DNA of 64,000 nucleotides from Closterium sp. Naga37s-1 (lineage: Eukaryota > Streptophyta > Zygnematophyceae > Desmidiales > Closteriaceae): positions 1,460,930 to 1,524,929 of the forward strand of contig CANJKZ010000395.1 of assembly GCA_947471745.1 (NCBI GenBank), given 5' to 3'. Shown here in pieces: positions 12,201 through 24,700 of the stretch. The translations under genes were made by a program, and so were the position numbers. Under the pieces are notes generated by a model, which did no database searches, was not told where the DNA came from, and worked only from the letters and a program-made list of their open reading frames with translations. Every line of letters starts with the position of its first letter. The stretch's first letter is position 1.

Positions 12201-14617
12201 TCCCCTTCTACCGCCTCTTCCCCTACCGCACTCCTTCCCTCCCCCCGCCACCGCACTTCCTTGTGCCAGGTCCCCCCCCGGTAGACCCCCTTCCCCCTCA
12301 GGGTCCTGCCCCTTCAGGTGTGTCCCAGGTAGACGCAGTCGAGCCGGTCGAGGTTGCTGGTGACTCTGGTCCTGCTGCGGGTGCTGAGCCTGGGGGTGCT
12401 GAGTCTGGGGGTGCTGAGCCTGGGGGTACTGCGACTGGGGGTGCTGAGCCTGGGGGTGCGGAGTCTGGGGGTACTGAGCCGTGGGGTGCTGCTACTGGGG
12501 GTGCTGAGCCAGGGGGTGCTGCGTCTGGAGGTGCTGAGCCTGGAGCTGCGGAGCCTGCGGCCACTGGACCTCCCCTTGTGGCGTCTGGCGGTGCGGGACC
12601 TGGCGGTTCTCCGGGTGCTTCGCCTCGGCGGGAGCCCCTCTCTCCACAGGAGCTGCGTGAGTGGTTTGCCCGGCGCTGGAGGCGTGCTGCTGGAGCTGGA
12701 GGTTCTTCGGCTACTGAGGGTGCTGGTGCCGCGGGTCCCGGAGGTGCTGGAGCTGGAGCTGCTGAGGGTGTTGGCGCTGAGGCTACTGCTGTCGGTCCTG
12801 GAGGCGGTCCTGCTGGGGGTGCTACTGGTGCTGCTGGAGGTCCTGGAGCTGGAGGTGCTGCTGGCGCTGGTGCTCCCGCTTGGGGTACTGGTGCTGTCCC
12901 TGCTGTGTCTGGAGTCGCCTCGCGGCCTAGACCGTACTTCGTTCCGCTCCTTCAGCAGGTTCTTGGTCTCCCGCCTTCTACTGGTCCTCCTCCTCCCTTA
13001 GAGTGTCCACAGCCTGTCCTGTCACAGTTCCAGTTACAGCCGGCCTCCCCACTGCCCGCTCCTTCTCCCTACACTGGTCCTACTGGAGGTCTTGCTGAGC
13101 GTCGTGAGCCTGCGTCTCGTCCTGCGTCGCCTGTCCGTGCTGCTCGCACTAGTGGTCGTGGTTCGCGTCAGCGTCCTCCTCCTGTCCCTGGCACGCACCG
13201 GATGTCTCTGCGTCCGTCCACTGCTCCTCTGCGTGCCCCTTTGCCTTCTCCTCCTGAGTCCTCTCTGCCTGCTCTTCCTGACCCGGAGTCGGACTCTCTT
13301 CGTGCTGCCAGTCCTGCTGTCACACGTCTCCTTGCTACTGTCGTCACTGACCCCTCTTTTGAGTCCACTGCTGCGTCTGCACTTGTTGCTGAGCTCGTCG
13401 ACTTTGCTGCTCGCTGTCGTCTAGACTACGCTGCCGGTCTTGTTGCTGAGTCTGCGTCTGTCTGTCCTCCGTCCGTCGGGGGTGAGTGTGCTCTTGGCAC
13501 GGACGTCCTTGAGGACAGGCAGGAGGAGTTCCGGTGTCTGGCTGCTGCTTCACCTCATCTCGCGTCCGTACTACTTGCCCCTGAGGGAGACCCGGATGCA
13601 CTAGACATCCCGACTCCGCGCTCTTACGCGGAGGCCGTAGAGGGTCCCTACTCCTCTCAGTGGCAGGCAGCTATGGATGCAGAGATGGCGTCCTGGAAGT
13701 CCACAGGCACCTACGTTGACGCGGTTCCCCCTCCTGGGGCGAACATCGTCAGTGGCATGTGGATCTTCAGGGTGAAGCGGCCGCCGGGCTCTCCACCTGT
13801 CTTCAAGGCGCGGTACGTCGCTCGTGGCTTCAGTCAGCGGCAGGGAGTTGACTACTTTCAGACCTTCTCTCCCACCCCGAAGATGACCACTCTTCGGGTG
13901 CTGCTGCACATAGCCGCTCAGCGCGACTACGAGCTCCACTCTCTTGACTTCAGTACTGCTTTCTTGCAGGGTAGCCTGCACGAGGAGATCTGGCTGCGCC
14001 GTCCACCTGGCTTCACTGGGACTTTTCCTCCTGGCACCCAGTGGAGCCTCCGACGGCCAGTCTACGGTCTCCGCCAGGCACCGCGTGAGTGGCACGACAC
14101 ACTGAGGACTACGCTTGCGGCTCTTGGGTTTGCTCCCTCTACTGCTGACCCGTCGTTGTTTCTGCGCACCGACACTTCTTTGCCGCCGTTCTACGTCCTC
14201 GTGTACGTCGACGACTTGGTCTTTGCCACAGCTGACACTGCTGGACTAGCCTACGTGAAGTCCGAGCTGCAGAAGAGACACACGTGCACAGACCTGGGTG
14301 AACTGCGCAGCTACCTTGGCTTGCAGATCACTCGGGACAGAGCACGCCGCACCATTACCTTGACTCAGTCACACATGGTGCAGCAGGTCCTTCAGCGCTT
14401 CGGCTTCACGTACTCCTCGCCTCAGGCCACTCCTCTGTCTACTCGCCACTCGCTCTCAGCTCTGCCTTCGGATGAGTCCGTAGAGTCGAGTGGCCCGTAC
14501 CCAGAGCTTGTTGGCTGCCTCATGTACCTGATGACCTGCACACGACCTGACCTTGCATACCCTCTTAGCATTCTTGCACGCTATGTTGCTCCTGGGAGAC
14601 ACCGACCAGAGCACATG

Positions 14618-15310
14618 GCGACTCGGGCAGGAGCGAAGCGCGCTCCGGGCAGGAAAAAAAAAAATTCGTGGTGGGCCCTAGGAAGTGTTCCCACTAGGGA
14701 ACCTGCTCGATACCATGAGAAGAAAGGAGGAATGAGAATGACTAAAGGAAAGTTGGGTACAAAAGCAAACCCTAGAAAACTGTACCCCATATGTGCTACC
14801 CCACTATAGCCTACAGTAGCTATGTCATATAAATCTGACAGACACAATCCGCGAATCGACTAGACGACGGGTGACTTCACCATGCGAGTGAATGGTAACA
14901 ACATCGCCCTACCTCGCTGGAGATCGCCTGAGTCTTTGTCAATGCAATTACGATGAAACACGCCGTAGCGGTAGGAACTGACGTATATGCGGTTGACATT
15001 CGGGAAGCCGAGGCAGCAGAGAAGCCGAGTGATTTGCAGAAATTGCTCGCCAACGTACCGGATGATCTGGCAGTGTTACTGAAGCAGTACAGCGGAGGGA
15101 CTGCCACCTCAGCGACCGCACGGACCACAGGATAGAACTTGAACCAGAGGCACAGGCGACAGTACAACGACAGTTCCAACTGACCCAGCCCGAACTGGAC
15201 GAACTGCGGAAGCAGCTATATCACCTGCTCGAGAAAAAGTTCATTCGCCCGAGTTCATCGCCATTCGCCGCACCGATACCGTTCACAACGAAAAAGATGG
15301 GGGATTTCGT
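14618..15310. repeat. 693-bp direct duplication of 7487-8179
   Basis: The segment repeats the outer leader and 5' LTR of element A (minus orientation), its GACAC target site and the adjoining gypsy sequence, at a constant offset of 7131 bp. Only one mismatch was noticed. After 15310 the gypsy sequence simply continues, whereas after 8179 element B begins. The duplicated LTR lies at 14716-14840. Confidence 0.92.
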
Positions 15311-17083
15311 ATGTGCATAGATTACCGCGCACTGAACAGAGTTACCATCAAATCCCGTTACCCAATCACACGAGCCGACGAACTGATCGATCAACTTCGC
15401 ACAGCCCGAGCCTTCTTGAAAATCGACCTTCGGGGAGGTTACCACCAGATCCGAGTCAATCCACCCGACTGCCCAAAAACCGCTTTCCGCACCCGCTACG
15501 GATCTTTCGAATAAACCGTCATGCCCTTCGGACTGACCAACGCCCCCGCCACTTTTCAAATGACCATGAACGAAGCTTTCCGTCCGCTTTTAGATAAGTG
15601 CGTCATCGTTTACTTAGACGACATCCTGATTTACAACCCAGACCGAGCACAGCACCTACAAGACATCGAAGCAGTTTTCAAGATACTGAGTGAGAACCGC
15701 CTACTGACCAAAGCCTCTAAGTGTGAGTTTCTACATAATAGACTAGAGTTTTTAGGGCACATTATTGCAGCCGGCAGAGTGGAAATAGACTCGAAAAAAA
15801 TCGCGACGATTCAAACATGGCACGCGCCGACAAACTTGACTGAGCTGCAGAGTTTCTTAGGGTTCGTCAACTACGCGCGACGGTTCGTCCCCGACATGGC
15901 GCAGTTGACTGCCGCGTTGACTGACCTGCTGAAGAAGGGGGTTGAGTACACGTGGGGGGAGAAAGAGCAAGCTGCCTTCTCGGCCCTCAATAAGTTTTTT
16001 TGCTCGCCGCCCGTACTGCACATCGCCGACCCACACCACCCGTTCGAGCTGTTCACCAACGCAAGCAACATCGCTGTAGGAGCAGTACTGTTGCAGGACT
16101 TTGGGAACGGCCTTCTGCCAATCGCGTATGAGTCCCGCAAACTTCCCCTGCCCGAAGGCAACTATCCGATACACGACCATGAGATGCTGGCGATCTGCAC
16201 GCGTTCAATGTGTGGCGATGCTACCTCACTGGAGCCGACGTGACAGTACGGACAGATCACCGATCACTACAGTGCATCCGCGCCCAACCGAATCTCAATC
16301 CGCGACAGATCCGCTGGTTGGACTATCTGGAGTCCAACTTCCACTACACCGTCACGTACAAAAAGGGAGTGTCAAACATCGCTGGCGCACTCACCCGCCC
16401 CACTGCCCAACTTCACGTCGTCCTACTCGCCCAAACCAACCCGCTTTTGACAGGCCTATTCGCCCACGGATACCGCACCGACCCATTTTTCACGACTGGG
16501 AATTCACAGCAGCTGACAGAAGCAAAGGGGGTTTATTACGTAAAAACATGCACCAACCGCATGTGGGTACCAGCGTACTCACTACTGAGGGAATTGCTAC
16601 TGCAGGAGGCACACGACGGGGTTACCTCGTGTCATTTTGGGTAGAAAAACGCGACAGCAACTGCAGCGGTATTACTACTTGTCGGAGCTGCTGACCGACG
16701 TACACCACCACGTGGGATCGTGTCCTACGTGTCAGGTGATGAAAAGCTCGCGCAAGAAATTGGCGGGTCAGTTGCAGCCGATTCCACCGCCCGAGCGAGC
16801 CTGGCAGCAGGTTACCATGGATTTCGTCACGGGGTTGCCTTCAAGCCCCGGGGATAATGCCGCGGTTATGGTCGACGTTGACAGACTGACGAAAATGGCT
16901 CACTTCGCTGCGTGCAGGAAATCGATCACAGCCGAAGAAACCGCTCGTCTGTTCATCGCGACCGTCGTTCGACTGCACGGGATACCAACCGCGATAATCA
17001 GCGACCGCGACACGAAGTTTACAAGCAACTTCTGGAAGAACCTCTGGGAGCAGTTCGGGACCCGGCTACAGTTCAGCTTGTCG
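14846..17083 (+). mobile_element. Ty3/gypsy fossil, reverse transcriptase, RNase H and integrase
   Basis: Continues the gypsy body: reverse transcriptase (about 15240-15800, with MCIDYRALN and YLDD motifs), RNase H (about 16000-16270), a zinc-finger integrase domain (near 16700, with HHVGSCPTCQ) and the integrase core (about 16800-17078). It is interrupted at 17084 by a short LTR element and resumes at 18659. Broken in several places and therefore older than the copia insertions in it. Confidence 0.9.
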
Positions 17084-18653
17084 TGTCAGAATATATTTGA
17101 TATATGTTCTGTATAAGCGCATGTAGTTCTAGCTGTAGTGTAGTCCCATTATTGTCCTGTGTGGTGGTGCACCACTCCTTGCATGCTTCTCCTCTATTTG
17201 TACTTGTCATTCTATAGTTGAAACCCCTTCCTGCTTGGACAACTCTCTCTTGCCTAGGTGTAAACCCTAGCTCCTAGTCCTAACTATGGATCCTAAGCCT
17301 AAACCTAGTTTCCTAGGTGCTTAGTATCTTGACATGGTATTAGAGTGTTTCGATCCTATGCCTACTACGCTTCCGCTCATGGGCCCCTCTGCCCGCTTTT
17401 CTGCCCGTCGGTTTCTGCCCGTCGATTTCGGATCCCGTCGGTTTTCTGCCCGTCGCGCGCCCCGGGCGCGCGTCGATTTTCTGCTCGTCGCGCGCCCCGG
17501 GCGTGCGGCGATTTCGTCCCCGTCGCGCGCCCCGGACGCGCGACGGTTTCCTGCCCGTCGCGCGCCCCGGGCGTGCGACGGTTCTCTGCCCGTCGCGCGC
17601 CCCGGGCGTGCGACGGTTTCTGCCCGTCGCGCGCCCCGGGCGTGCGACGGTTTCTGCCCGTCGCGCGCCCTGGACGCGCGACGGGTTCTGCCCGCCAGCG
17701 CGCCCTGCTGTCGCCCGCGCACCTCCTACCCCCCCCCCCCCGCCCCCCCCCCCCCCCTTCCCCTTCATCTCCATGCTGCGCGTGCGGCAGTGGGGGGGAG
17801 GGTATGGGGGTGGCCTCTCTCCCACTGCTGCAGCTGCTGCTGAGGGGGGGAGGGTGTGGGGGGAGCCGAGGGAGTGTGGGGGGAGCTGGGGGTGGCGGGT
17901 GTGAGTAAGCTGCCCCTCCTCCTTCTCTCTCTCCCACTGCTGCAGCTGCTGCTGAGGGGGGGAGGGTGTGTGGGGGGGCCGAGGGAGTGTGGGGGAGCCG
18001 AGGGAGTGGCGCTAGTGTTGTAGAAGGGGTGTGGGGCAATGGGGGAAGTTGAACGGAGGTAGCCGTCGTGTCGCCAGCAGCGCCAGTAGTCCGGGGCCCT
18101 CGTGCTCTCGGTAGCCCAGCGAGCCTGCTGCGCCAGTCGCCCGTGGGTCCGTTGCTCTTGCCGCTCCTCGTAGCCGCCGAGCCAGTTACTCCAGTAGTCC
18201 GGGGCGTTGTCCCAGTAGCCACTGTGCCAGCCGCTCCTGTCGCCCGTGTGTCTGCAGCTTCAGCTGCCGCCTCCTATCTCCTCTCCTCCCACAGTTCCTC
18301 CTCCTCCTCCTCACTTCGCCTCTTCTTCTGTTGCGCCCTGCAGGGTGTACCACTTCAGGGGGTGTTCTGCACATGGCTATTCCTGCATGCACTTAGGGGG
18401 TGTGTCAGAATATATTTGATATATGTTCTGTATAAGCGCATGTAGTTCTAGCTGTAGTGTAGTCCCATTATTGTCCTGTGTGGTGGTGCACCACTCCTTG
18501 CATGCTTCTCCTCCATTTGTACTTGTCATTCTATAGTTGAAACCCCTTCCTGCTTGGACAACTCTCTCTTGCCTAGGTGTAAACCCTAGCTCCTAGTCCT
18601 AACTATGGATCCTAAGCCTAAACCTAGTTTCCTAGGTGCTTAGTATCTTGACA
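17084..18653 (+). mobile_element. Non-autonomous short LTR element (TRIM/LARD-like) inside gypsy integrase
   Basis: Two 251-bp direct repeats (17084-17334, 18403-18653) differ at one noticed position. They are flanked by the 5-bp target duplication TGTCG (17079-17083 and 18654-18658). A primer site TGGTATTAGAGTG follows the first LTR, and a purine tract TTAGGGGGTG precedes the second. The 1.07-kb interior has no retrotransposon protein. It holds a palindromic GC-rich repeat (17395-17700), poly-C/poly-G stretches and CT-rich sequence. The element must be mobilised by proteins from elsewhere. Near-identical LTRs suggest a young insertion. Confidence 0.92.
17395..17700. repeat. 34-bp palindromic tandem repeat in the short LTR element
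   Basis: About nine copies of a unit near 34 bp built around CGTCGCGCGCCCCGGGCG and ending GTGCGACGG. The two halves of each unit are almost reverse complements, so each can fold into a GC-rich hairpin. It is non-coding, despite open frames on both strands. Confidence 0.85.
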
Positions 18654-18658
18654 TGTCG

Positions 18659-19025
18659 TACTACCCCGAGACCGACGGTCAGACGGAGCAGACGAACTAG
18701 ACCATGGAGCAGCTGATTCGTGCCACGTGCGACGACCCGACAACATGGTAGCAGCAGTTGCCGCTGATCGAGTTCGCATACAACAACGTCACGTCAGCAA
18801 CGACGCAGCAGTCCCCGTTTTAGCTAAACTACGGGCAAAGCCCAACAGTGCCCATGACGCCGAGTCCGGACAACCCAACGCCACGCACTCAACAGTTCGT
18901 CGAGATACTGCAGGCTGCCCAAACACGAGCAGCAGACGCAATTAAAAAAGCCAACCTTATCGCGAAGAGAAATGCTGACCGCATTCGCGTAGCGGAGGGG
19001 GCTTCTCGGGGGGGGGGGGGGTGGG
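18659..19025 (+). mobile_element. Ty3/gypsy fossil, end of integrase
   Basis: The gypsy sequence resumes after the short LTR element with the integrase motif YYPETDGQTEQTN and a tail resembling EFAYNN...SPF. It fades at a run of G near 19010. The following 19026-19400 may include the 3' LTR (it opens TGTAGTGTAAGG), but the 5' LTR is outside the window, so this cannot be confirmed. Confidence 0.75.
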
Positions 19026-19400
19026 TGTAGTGTAAGGATATTTTTGCATTCCTTACCGCGTTCTTTAATATCGCGTACAGCAGGAGCCGTTGTTCGCCCG
19101 TTACTGCTAACGGGGCTTCGCCAACATTCACGCGCACTATTCACCAAACCATGCACCGCTGGCCCGGCCGTGTCGGCCTACGCTTCGGGACTAGCCCGAA
19201 CCTCGATATAGCTAGCTCGCACGCACCGCGTAACCGTTGCATGTTTCGCACATAAGTATTCGCTCATGCCTTCGCTCATACTTTGTACTGGTTTGACAAC
19301 CTAGTGCAATCCTCGCTATCTCGTTCCATTGCACCCGTAACACTAACCTAGGGCAAAACAGTAACACCTAGACTACAACTAATAAACTACATAAAATATA
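19026..19400. other. Unassigned stretch, possible gypsy 3' LTR
   Basis: No gene, RNA or tandem repeat is seen. Its position immediately after the gypsy integrase makes an LTR plausible. No matching partner exists in the window to fix the ends. Confidence 0.3.
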
Positions 19401-20690
19401 GGTTGACAGGGACCACACAGCAAAAACTGGCGCGCAGCTATGGATACGAAAATCAAGGCACTCGAGTCCTGCGACACATGTGTACTCGTCGATCGAGCAG
19501 CAATCAAAGGAAGGCGCGTACTCTCGGGGAAATGGGTCCTTCGCGTGAAAATCGCGACGGACGGTACCATCAAGCGCTTGAAGGCACGCTGGTTCGTGCG
19601 AGGCTATGACCAACGTCACGATATCGACTTCGACCAAACCTTTGCGCTGGTCAGCCGTTATACATCCGTGCACATTTTGCTCACCACCACTACAGCAAGG
19701 CATCTGCCGCATCGCCAGATTGACGTGAAGAGCGCATGCGTTAGTAGATGCGGTGATTTTTTGTTGAACAGCCGCATACCTACGGGGAAGGCGACTCACA
19801 CGTGTGCCAGTTCAAGAAGTCCCTGTATGGGATCAAGTAGGAGCCAAGGCTCTGGCACTAGCACCTGCATAAAATCCTACTCGAAATAGGATTCACGAAG
19901 CTGTCGCACGATCCCGGGATGTGCCGCCTGCATTTCTGCAGCGATTACATTCTGCTTACAGTGTAGGTGACTTACTCTACACAGGCACGTGCAACACGCT
20001 GCTCGATCAGTTCGAGAAGAATCTGGCGATGCGCGTCGACATTAATACGAACCACGGCTTGACGCGGTTCCTGGCACTTAATATCTCATACGCTCCTAAA
20101 GCCATTCACCTCTCAGCTTCCAAGTACGCCGAAACACTTGGGGAGTGGTTCAACATTTCTCTCACACCACTCTCAACTCCTTACCGCACGCCAGGACCGA
20201 ACTACAAGACTGACAACGAAGCCCAGTCCCACGCAGGACTTCACACCTACCAGCAGCAGCTGGGTTGCCTGATCTTCGCCTCAGTGACGTGCAGGCCAGA
20301 TCTCTCCTATATCGCGAGCCATCTGACTCAGTACTCACGCAAACCAACGGCTGAGAAATTTATGGATCTTGAGTGCGCTCTGCAATTCTTCATCTCCACA
20401 CCACACCCAACATCGGGCTGTTCTACTCCACTCTCACAATTCCCTCGTTCAACCTCGTCAGCTACGTGGATGCCGATCACGTCGCAGATCCCGGCAATGG
20501 ACGATCGAGAACGGGCCTTCTGTTCCGACTCAAGCCAACAGGGCAAATTTCATGGAATTCCGAGAAGCAGGAACGGGTTGCACTGTCATCGGCGGAAGCA
20601 GAATTTGCCGCCACGACAGCAGTAGTTCGCTGAGGGCTCTATCTACGGAGCTCCTGCAGGATTGATTTGATTGAGGTTGCTGAGACAAAG
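19401..20690 (+). mobile_element. Old Ty1/copia remnant: reverse transcriptase and RNase H
   Basis: Plus-strand frames give copia reverse transcriptase (KWVLRVK, RLKARWFVRGYDQ and DFDQTFA near 19530-19650, and GDLLYTG near 19970) and RNase H (SYVDADHV near 20460, SSAEAEFAATT near 20600). The lineage differs from elements A, B and C, and base composition is lower in GC. No LTRs were recognised. It is broken several times and is among the older insertions here. Confidence 0.85.
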
Positions 20691-21711
20691 GTGTAGTTTA
20701 CTAACTGTAATTGAACTCTATTGTTTAATTTCTGAAATTAGGCAAATGTGTGTGGATGGCAGAACGTGGTGCGTTATGATTTGGCTCGATCCTCCGCGAG
20801 TGCTGAGTTAGCACACACATGAAGCGAGTTACCAAACACGTGAAACGGGTTACCAAACACGTGAAAACATATTGTAATGGTTACTATATGCGTTATCGAG
20901 CCCCATATTCGCTACCATCGCATATGTCCCCCTGTTATGTTCATGCTTGTCTCGTTAGTGCAATCGTCTCGCTCTGTCTCACTCGATAGCGTAACAACAA
21001 CTCAGAGAATAACACCTGCCTTGCACCAGATGGCTGGTTGCGTGGCGTTACAGCAAGTGAAGGTTTGATCCCAGGAGATCCTGCCCATCGCGTCGCCTCG
21101 CCATGCCGTCCTGTCACCGCCAGACCAGACCATGCCAGATGGGAGGCTGTATGCCCAATCAGGTCGCGAACCCACTGTACCTGAAATGTAACAAGCAATC
21201 CCTTTGCACACGAAAGACTTGTTGGCGGTGCAATCAGAAAACAGCTGGGTGGTCAGCTCTGGTCTCCGTCAGATTCCTACAGTTGAAGAGCACCCTGCAT
21301 TGGTGTCGGCCACACTTCCGATGAAATCGGACGGCTGTCCCAGCACATCGAGCTTGTGATTTGGAAACAATTCCCGGTTATGCGAATAGGCGAACCTAAA
21401 CGATCTAGCAACGATGTCACAAACTCATTTCGCGAACTCGCCAATCACCTCTCCCTACTCTACACCTTCCAACTACCTTACCTCCATCTTCGCCAATCTC
21501 TGATCCAGACTTGCAGTGCATGTCACCCTCTCACACGCGCTCAAATACCCCGGATGATCCTACCAACCGCCATAATGCTTGTGTTTGAAATTGCATGTCT
21601 TGGCGCGAATCATTTTTATTGAAATGCTTTAGTCGTAGCATAGCATAGGCCTTTACGGATATTCGCAGTGTAATTGCGGCATTGACAACCATCTCGCGAC
21701 TTCTCCGTGCC
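20691..21711. other. Intergenic region upstream of the fucosyltransferase
   Basis: No protein or RNA gene is supported. It should hold the promoter of the gene starting at 21712, but no convincing TATA box was identified. The one structured feature is a 21-bp duplication at about 20822-20866. Confidence 0.5.
20822..20866. repeat. Duplicated 21-bp unit with two CACGTG G-boxes
   Basis: Two near-identical tandem units, each containing ACCAAACACGTGAAA, place perfect CACGTG palindromes at 20837-20842 and 20858-20863. In plants this core binds bZIP and bHLH factors. The distance to the presumed start codon is about 850 bp, so a regulatory role is only a guess. Confidence 0.4.
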
Positions 21712-24700
21712 ATGGCACGTGGCAGACGGTGGGCGACCGGAACATGTAGATGGCGGACACTGGCGGATCGGACGATGCAGCGCAGCCCACTCAAGACTAT
21801 CTTCCTCGCGACCTTCCTTCTCCTCGTCTCGCTCGCCCCCGTTCCGCACGCCGCTAGTGCCTCACGCGGCCCGTTCGTGCGATCTCGCGGTCGAGACGCC
21901 GACAGCTGGCAGCGCGTATTTGACAGGGACGATCTCAGCGACAGGGATGCGCGATTCGTTTCATTAGACGGATCGGATGTGACGAGAAGAAGCAGAGGAG
22001 GTGAAGCGATTGCGCGCAGTGCGGATGCGACGGAGACAGCTGAGGCGTGGAGGTCGCCGCAAGACCCGCTAGCAACAACGTCGCACGCAAGCGAGCGGCG
22101 CGCGGACGCGCTATTATCGCGGATGGATGCGAGGGAGCCGTCGCGGCGGCGCGGTCTGAGCATGTCGTTCCTGCCGCGGCACCACCCTCGGCGCGCGCCC
22201 GGCACGTGCTGGAGCCGAACCGAGGCGAAGATGTACTGGACGGTGCGCGGGGGCGGGGTGTGGGGGACGGTGCGCGGGGGACGTGGGGGGAACACGCGCA
22301 CGCTAGGGGGTTGGCGATGCTCGTGCCGTGGGGGGAAAGGGGGGGAGCGTATAAAGAGGGGTGACATGTGAGGGGTGACGTGAAGGGTACTCTGGGGGCA
22401 TCGAGATTGGTGGGGAAGTGGGGGATAGCGGGCATGTGGGCGTTGATGGAACGAACGTGCGTAGGAGCATGGCGCTCACTCGCCTCCTGTGCCGCGCGCC
22501 GCGCCTTGTGCCGTGCAGCAGGGGCGGGCTTTGCTGTGGCGACTGGGCGAGATAGCGAGGTGGGGGAAAATCGGGCAGGGGGTATGAGTGAGCCTAGGGA
22601 GGGTACTGCCATGCTGCTGCCCCTCTCACAGCAGCTCCCTGGTCAAGAAAGCAAAGTCCGCTAACCCACTGCCAACCACCCTTTTCCTCCTCCCCCCTCC
22701 CTCTCCTCCTCCCCCCCTCCCTCCCTCCCTTCCCCTTCCCTCTCCGTCTCCCCCGCCGCCAGCCCAGTCCCCTCTCACTCCCTATCCCTCACGCCAACCC
22801 CTCCGCTTCCCAACGCTCTCCTCACACTACGCTCTTCCTTCAAAACCCATCGCTCGCTCTTTCTACATCTGCCTCTTTCCTCTCCCCTCCCCTCCCTCAC
22901 ATATCGCGCCACTGTGCGGCCTTACCTGACGTATCCCCTGGCCGCAATCACCTCTCCAGAGTCCAGAGCCACCCTGTGACACGGGTCCCTCTCTCGCCGT
23001 CTGCATTGACACCAAGCCACGAGTTTCCCTCCGCTGCCCTGCGCTCTACTTGGACTCTCGTGCCCTGCCCTCCTAAACCCTTCCTTCTCGCTCGTGTGCC
23101 CCTCTCATCCCTCTCATCCCTCTCCTCCAAGCCTCTCTCCGCTTCCCTTTCAAACACCCTGTCCCATCCCAATTTAACCTTCCCCTCATCACCCACTCGC
23201 CACCCGTCTCCCATCAATCTCCGTCCGTCTCGCCCTTACCCCTCCCCCCTCCCCCTTTCTCCCTCGCTGCATAGCCTTCCTGCCCCGTTTCTCCCTCACT
23301 ACACGCGCTCGCTCACAGTGCGCCACCCACCCACCACGCTGTGCCATGACCCCCTCCACTCCCGCTCCTGCCCCACTCGCCCTCTGCTCTGGCCAACCAT
23401 GCTTCCTCTGCTCTCCTTCCCGCCACCTCGATCCCCTCTTGCCCCCCTCTCCCCCTCCTGCGCTGCCCCTCGCCCCTCCCCCTCCTGTGCGGGCAGGCGG
23501 GGAAGACACGCACAGAGCACGGAGCACGGAGTCACTATTGACAATTCTCACAAGTGATCCATTCCCCTGCCCTTGTGCAAGCAGGCGGTGAAGGTGCGCA
23601 CGGAGGCGGCGTTTCTAGAGGCGCTGGTGGAGTACCGCAAGATGCATGCGCGCTGTGTCAATGGCGTCAAAGACTGGGAGGCCTTCTTCCGCGACAAGTC
23701 AGTCCTCCCCACCCCACCCCGCCCCGCCTCGCCTCGCCCACACAACTACTCACTCCACCCGCTCACCGCACTGCCTACCTGCGCGGGCGTCCCATACCTG
23801 CTCCTGTTTTGCTCGAAATCCCACCTAATTATTTCAGAGCGTAAGGAGCCATGCGTGGACACACAAGCATATCTCACCCCATGGCAGAAAACTGAGCTCG
23901 TATGGCACGCACTCACCTGAGCGTCTCGTTGCCTTGTGGCCAAAGCCTCTCACCCTTGCTCACTGTCTGCATGCCTGCACTCCAGAATTTTCCAAACAAC
24001 TGAGATAACAAGCCCGACCGCTTTTCTGCCCTGCATCCATGCTCTCCTTGTGCACGCACCCTTGATGCCCTGTCGCCTTCCCATGCACTTGCAGCCTCCC
24101 TCAACCCTCGCTCCTCTTATTCCATCCATCCATTCACCCACCTCGTCACTGCTACCTCCCTCCCATCCCCTCCCCTTGCACACCCCTCCACACACTCCCC
24201 TCCCCAAATTTTCCACTTCCTGTGTGTGGCCGACCATCTCTGGTGTGCCGTGCCGTGCCGTGCGCCCCCAGGGACAACGGGCAGCACCCCAACGCGGACG
24301 TGGACGGCTGCAAGTACCTCTTCTGGATGGCGCCCGGCTATGCGGGTGAGCGGGCTGTGCGGGTGAGCGGGCTATGCGGGTGAGCGGGCTATGGGACCCA
24401 CACACGGCCATGGCCTTGGCAGGTGCTTGCAGGCAGGTTACGGGGGTTACGGCATGCCGTGCTACTATGGCTGTGTGCGTGCGTGTCAAGTCGGTAACGT
24501 GCCACGAGTGGGGTTTCCATCATGGCTACATGTTGTAGTGCAGCGGATGCATGGTGCATGCATGTGTGGGTGGTGGTGTGGGTTCGTGTGATAGTGCTGC
24601 CCACACATGGCCTTGTGCTCGTGCCTTGCACACACACCAGCGACCATGCATGCACAGAGTGCGTGCATGGGAATGGACACGTCGGGGGCACACACACACA

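Larger units (their letters stand above)
8180..14617 (+). mobile_element. Ty1/copia element B, plus strand, lacking its 3' end
   Basis: Sister of element A: the proteins are very similar throughout, but the orientation is opposite. A 136-bp 5' LTR (8180-8315) is followed by a primer site beginning TGGAATCAGAGC at 8316, a GC-rich leader (8330-9320), gag from the ATG at 9326, a glycine-rich spacer with a short Gln run (about 10100-10390), protease with DSGAS (near 10855), integrase (about 11280-12200), a proline- and glycine-rich spacer (12230-13100), reverse transcriptase with YVDD (about 13600-14400) and the start of RNase H. The match to the family stops near 14617, and there is no 3' LTR or right-hand target duplication. 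It is a truncated copy joined to a duplicated piece of element A and gypsy sequence. Confidence 0.9.

Noticed and set aside
22976-23557. Serine/proline-rich open frame in fucosyltransferase intron 1
   Set aside because: It is CT-rich intron sequence with no family signal, and the flanking exons join in phase without it.
23582-23584. Alternative acceptor adding one Gln at the start of fucosyltransferase exon 2
   Set aside because: The chosen acceptor (23585) gives exactly the 34-residue spacing between conserved cysteines remembered from plant FUT1. The alternative adds one residue; it remains possible.
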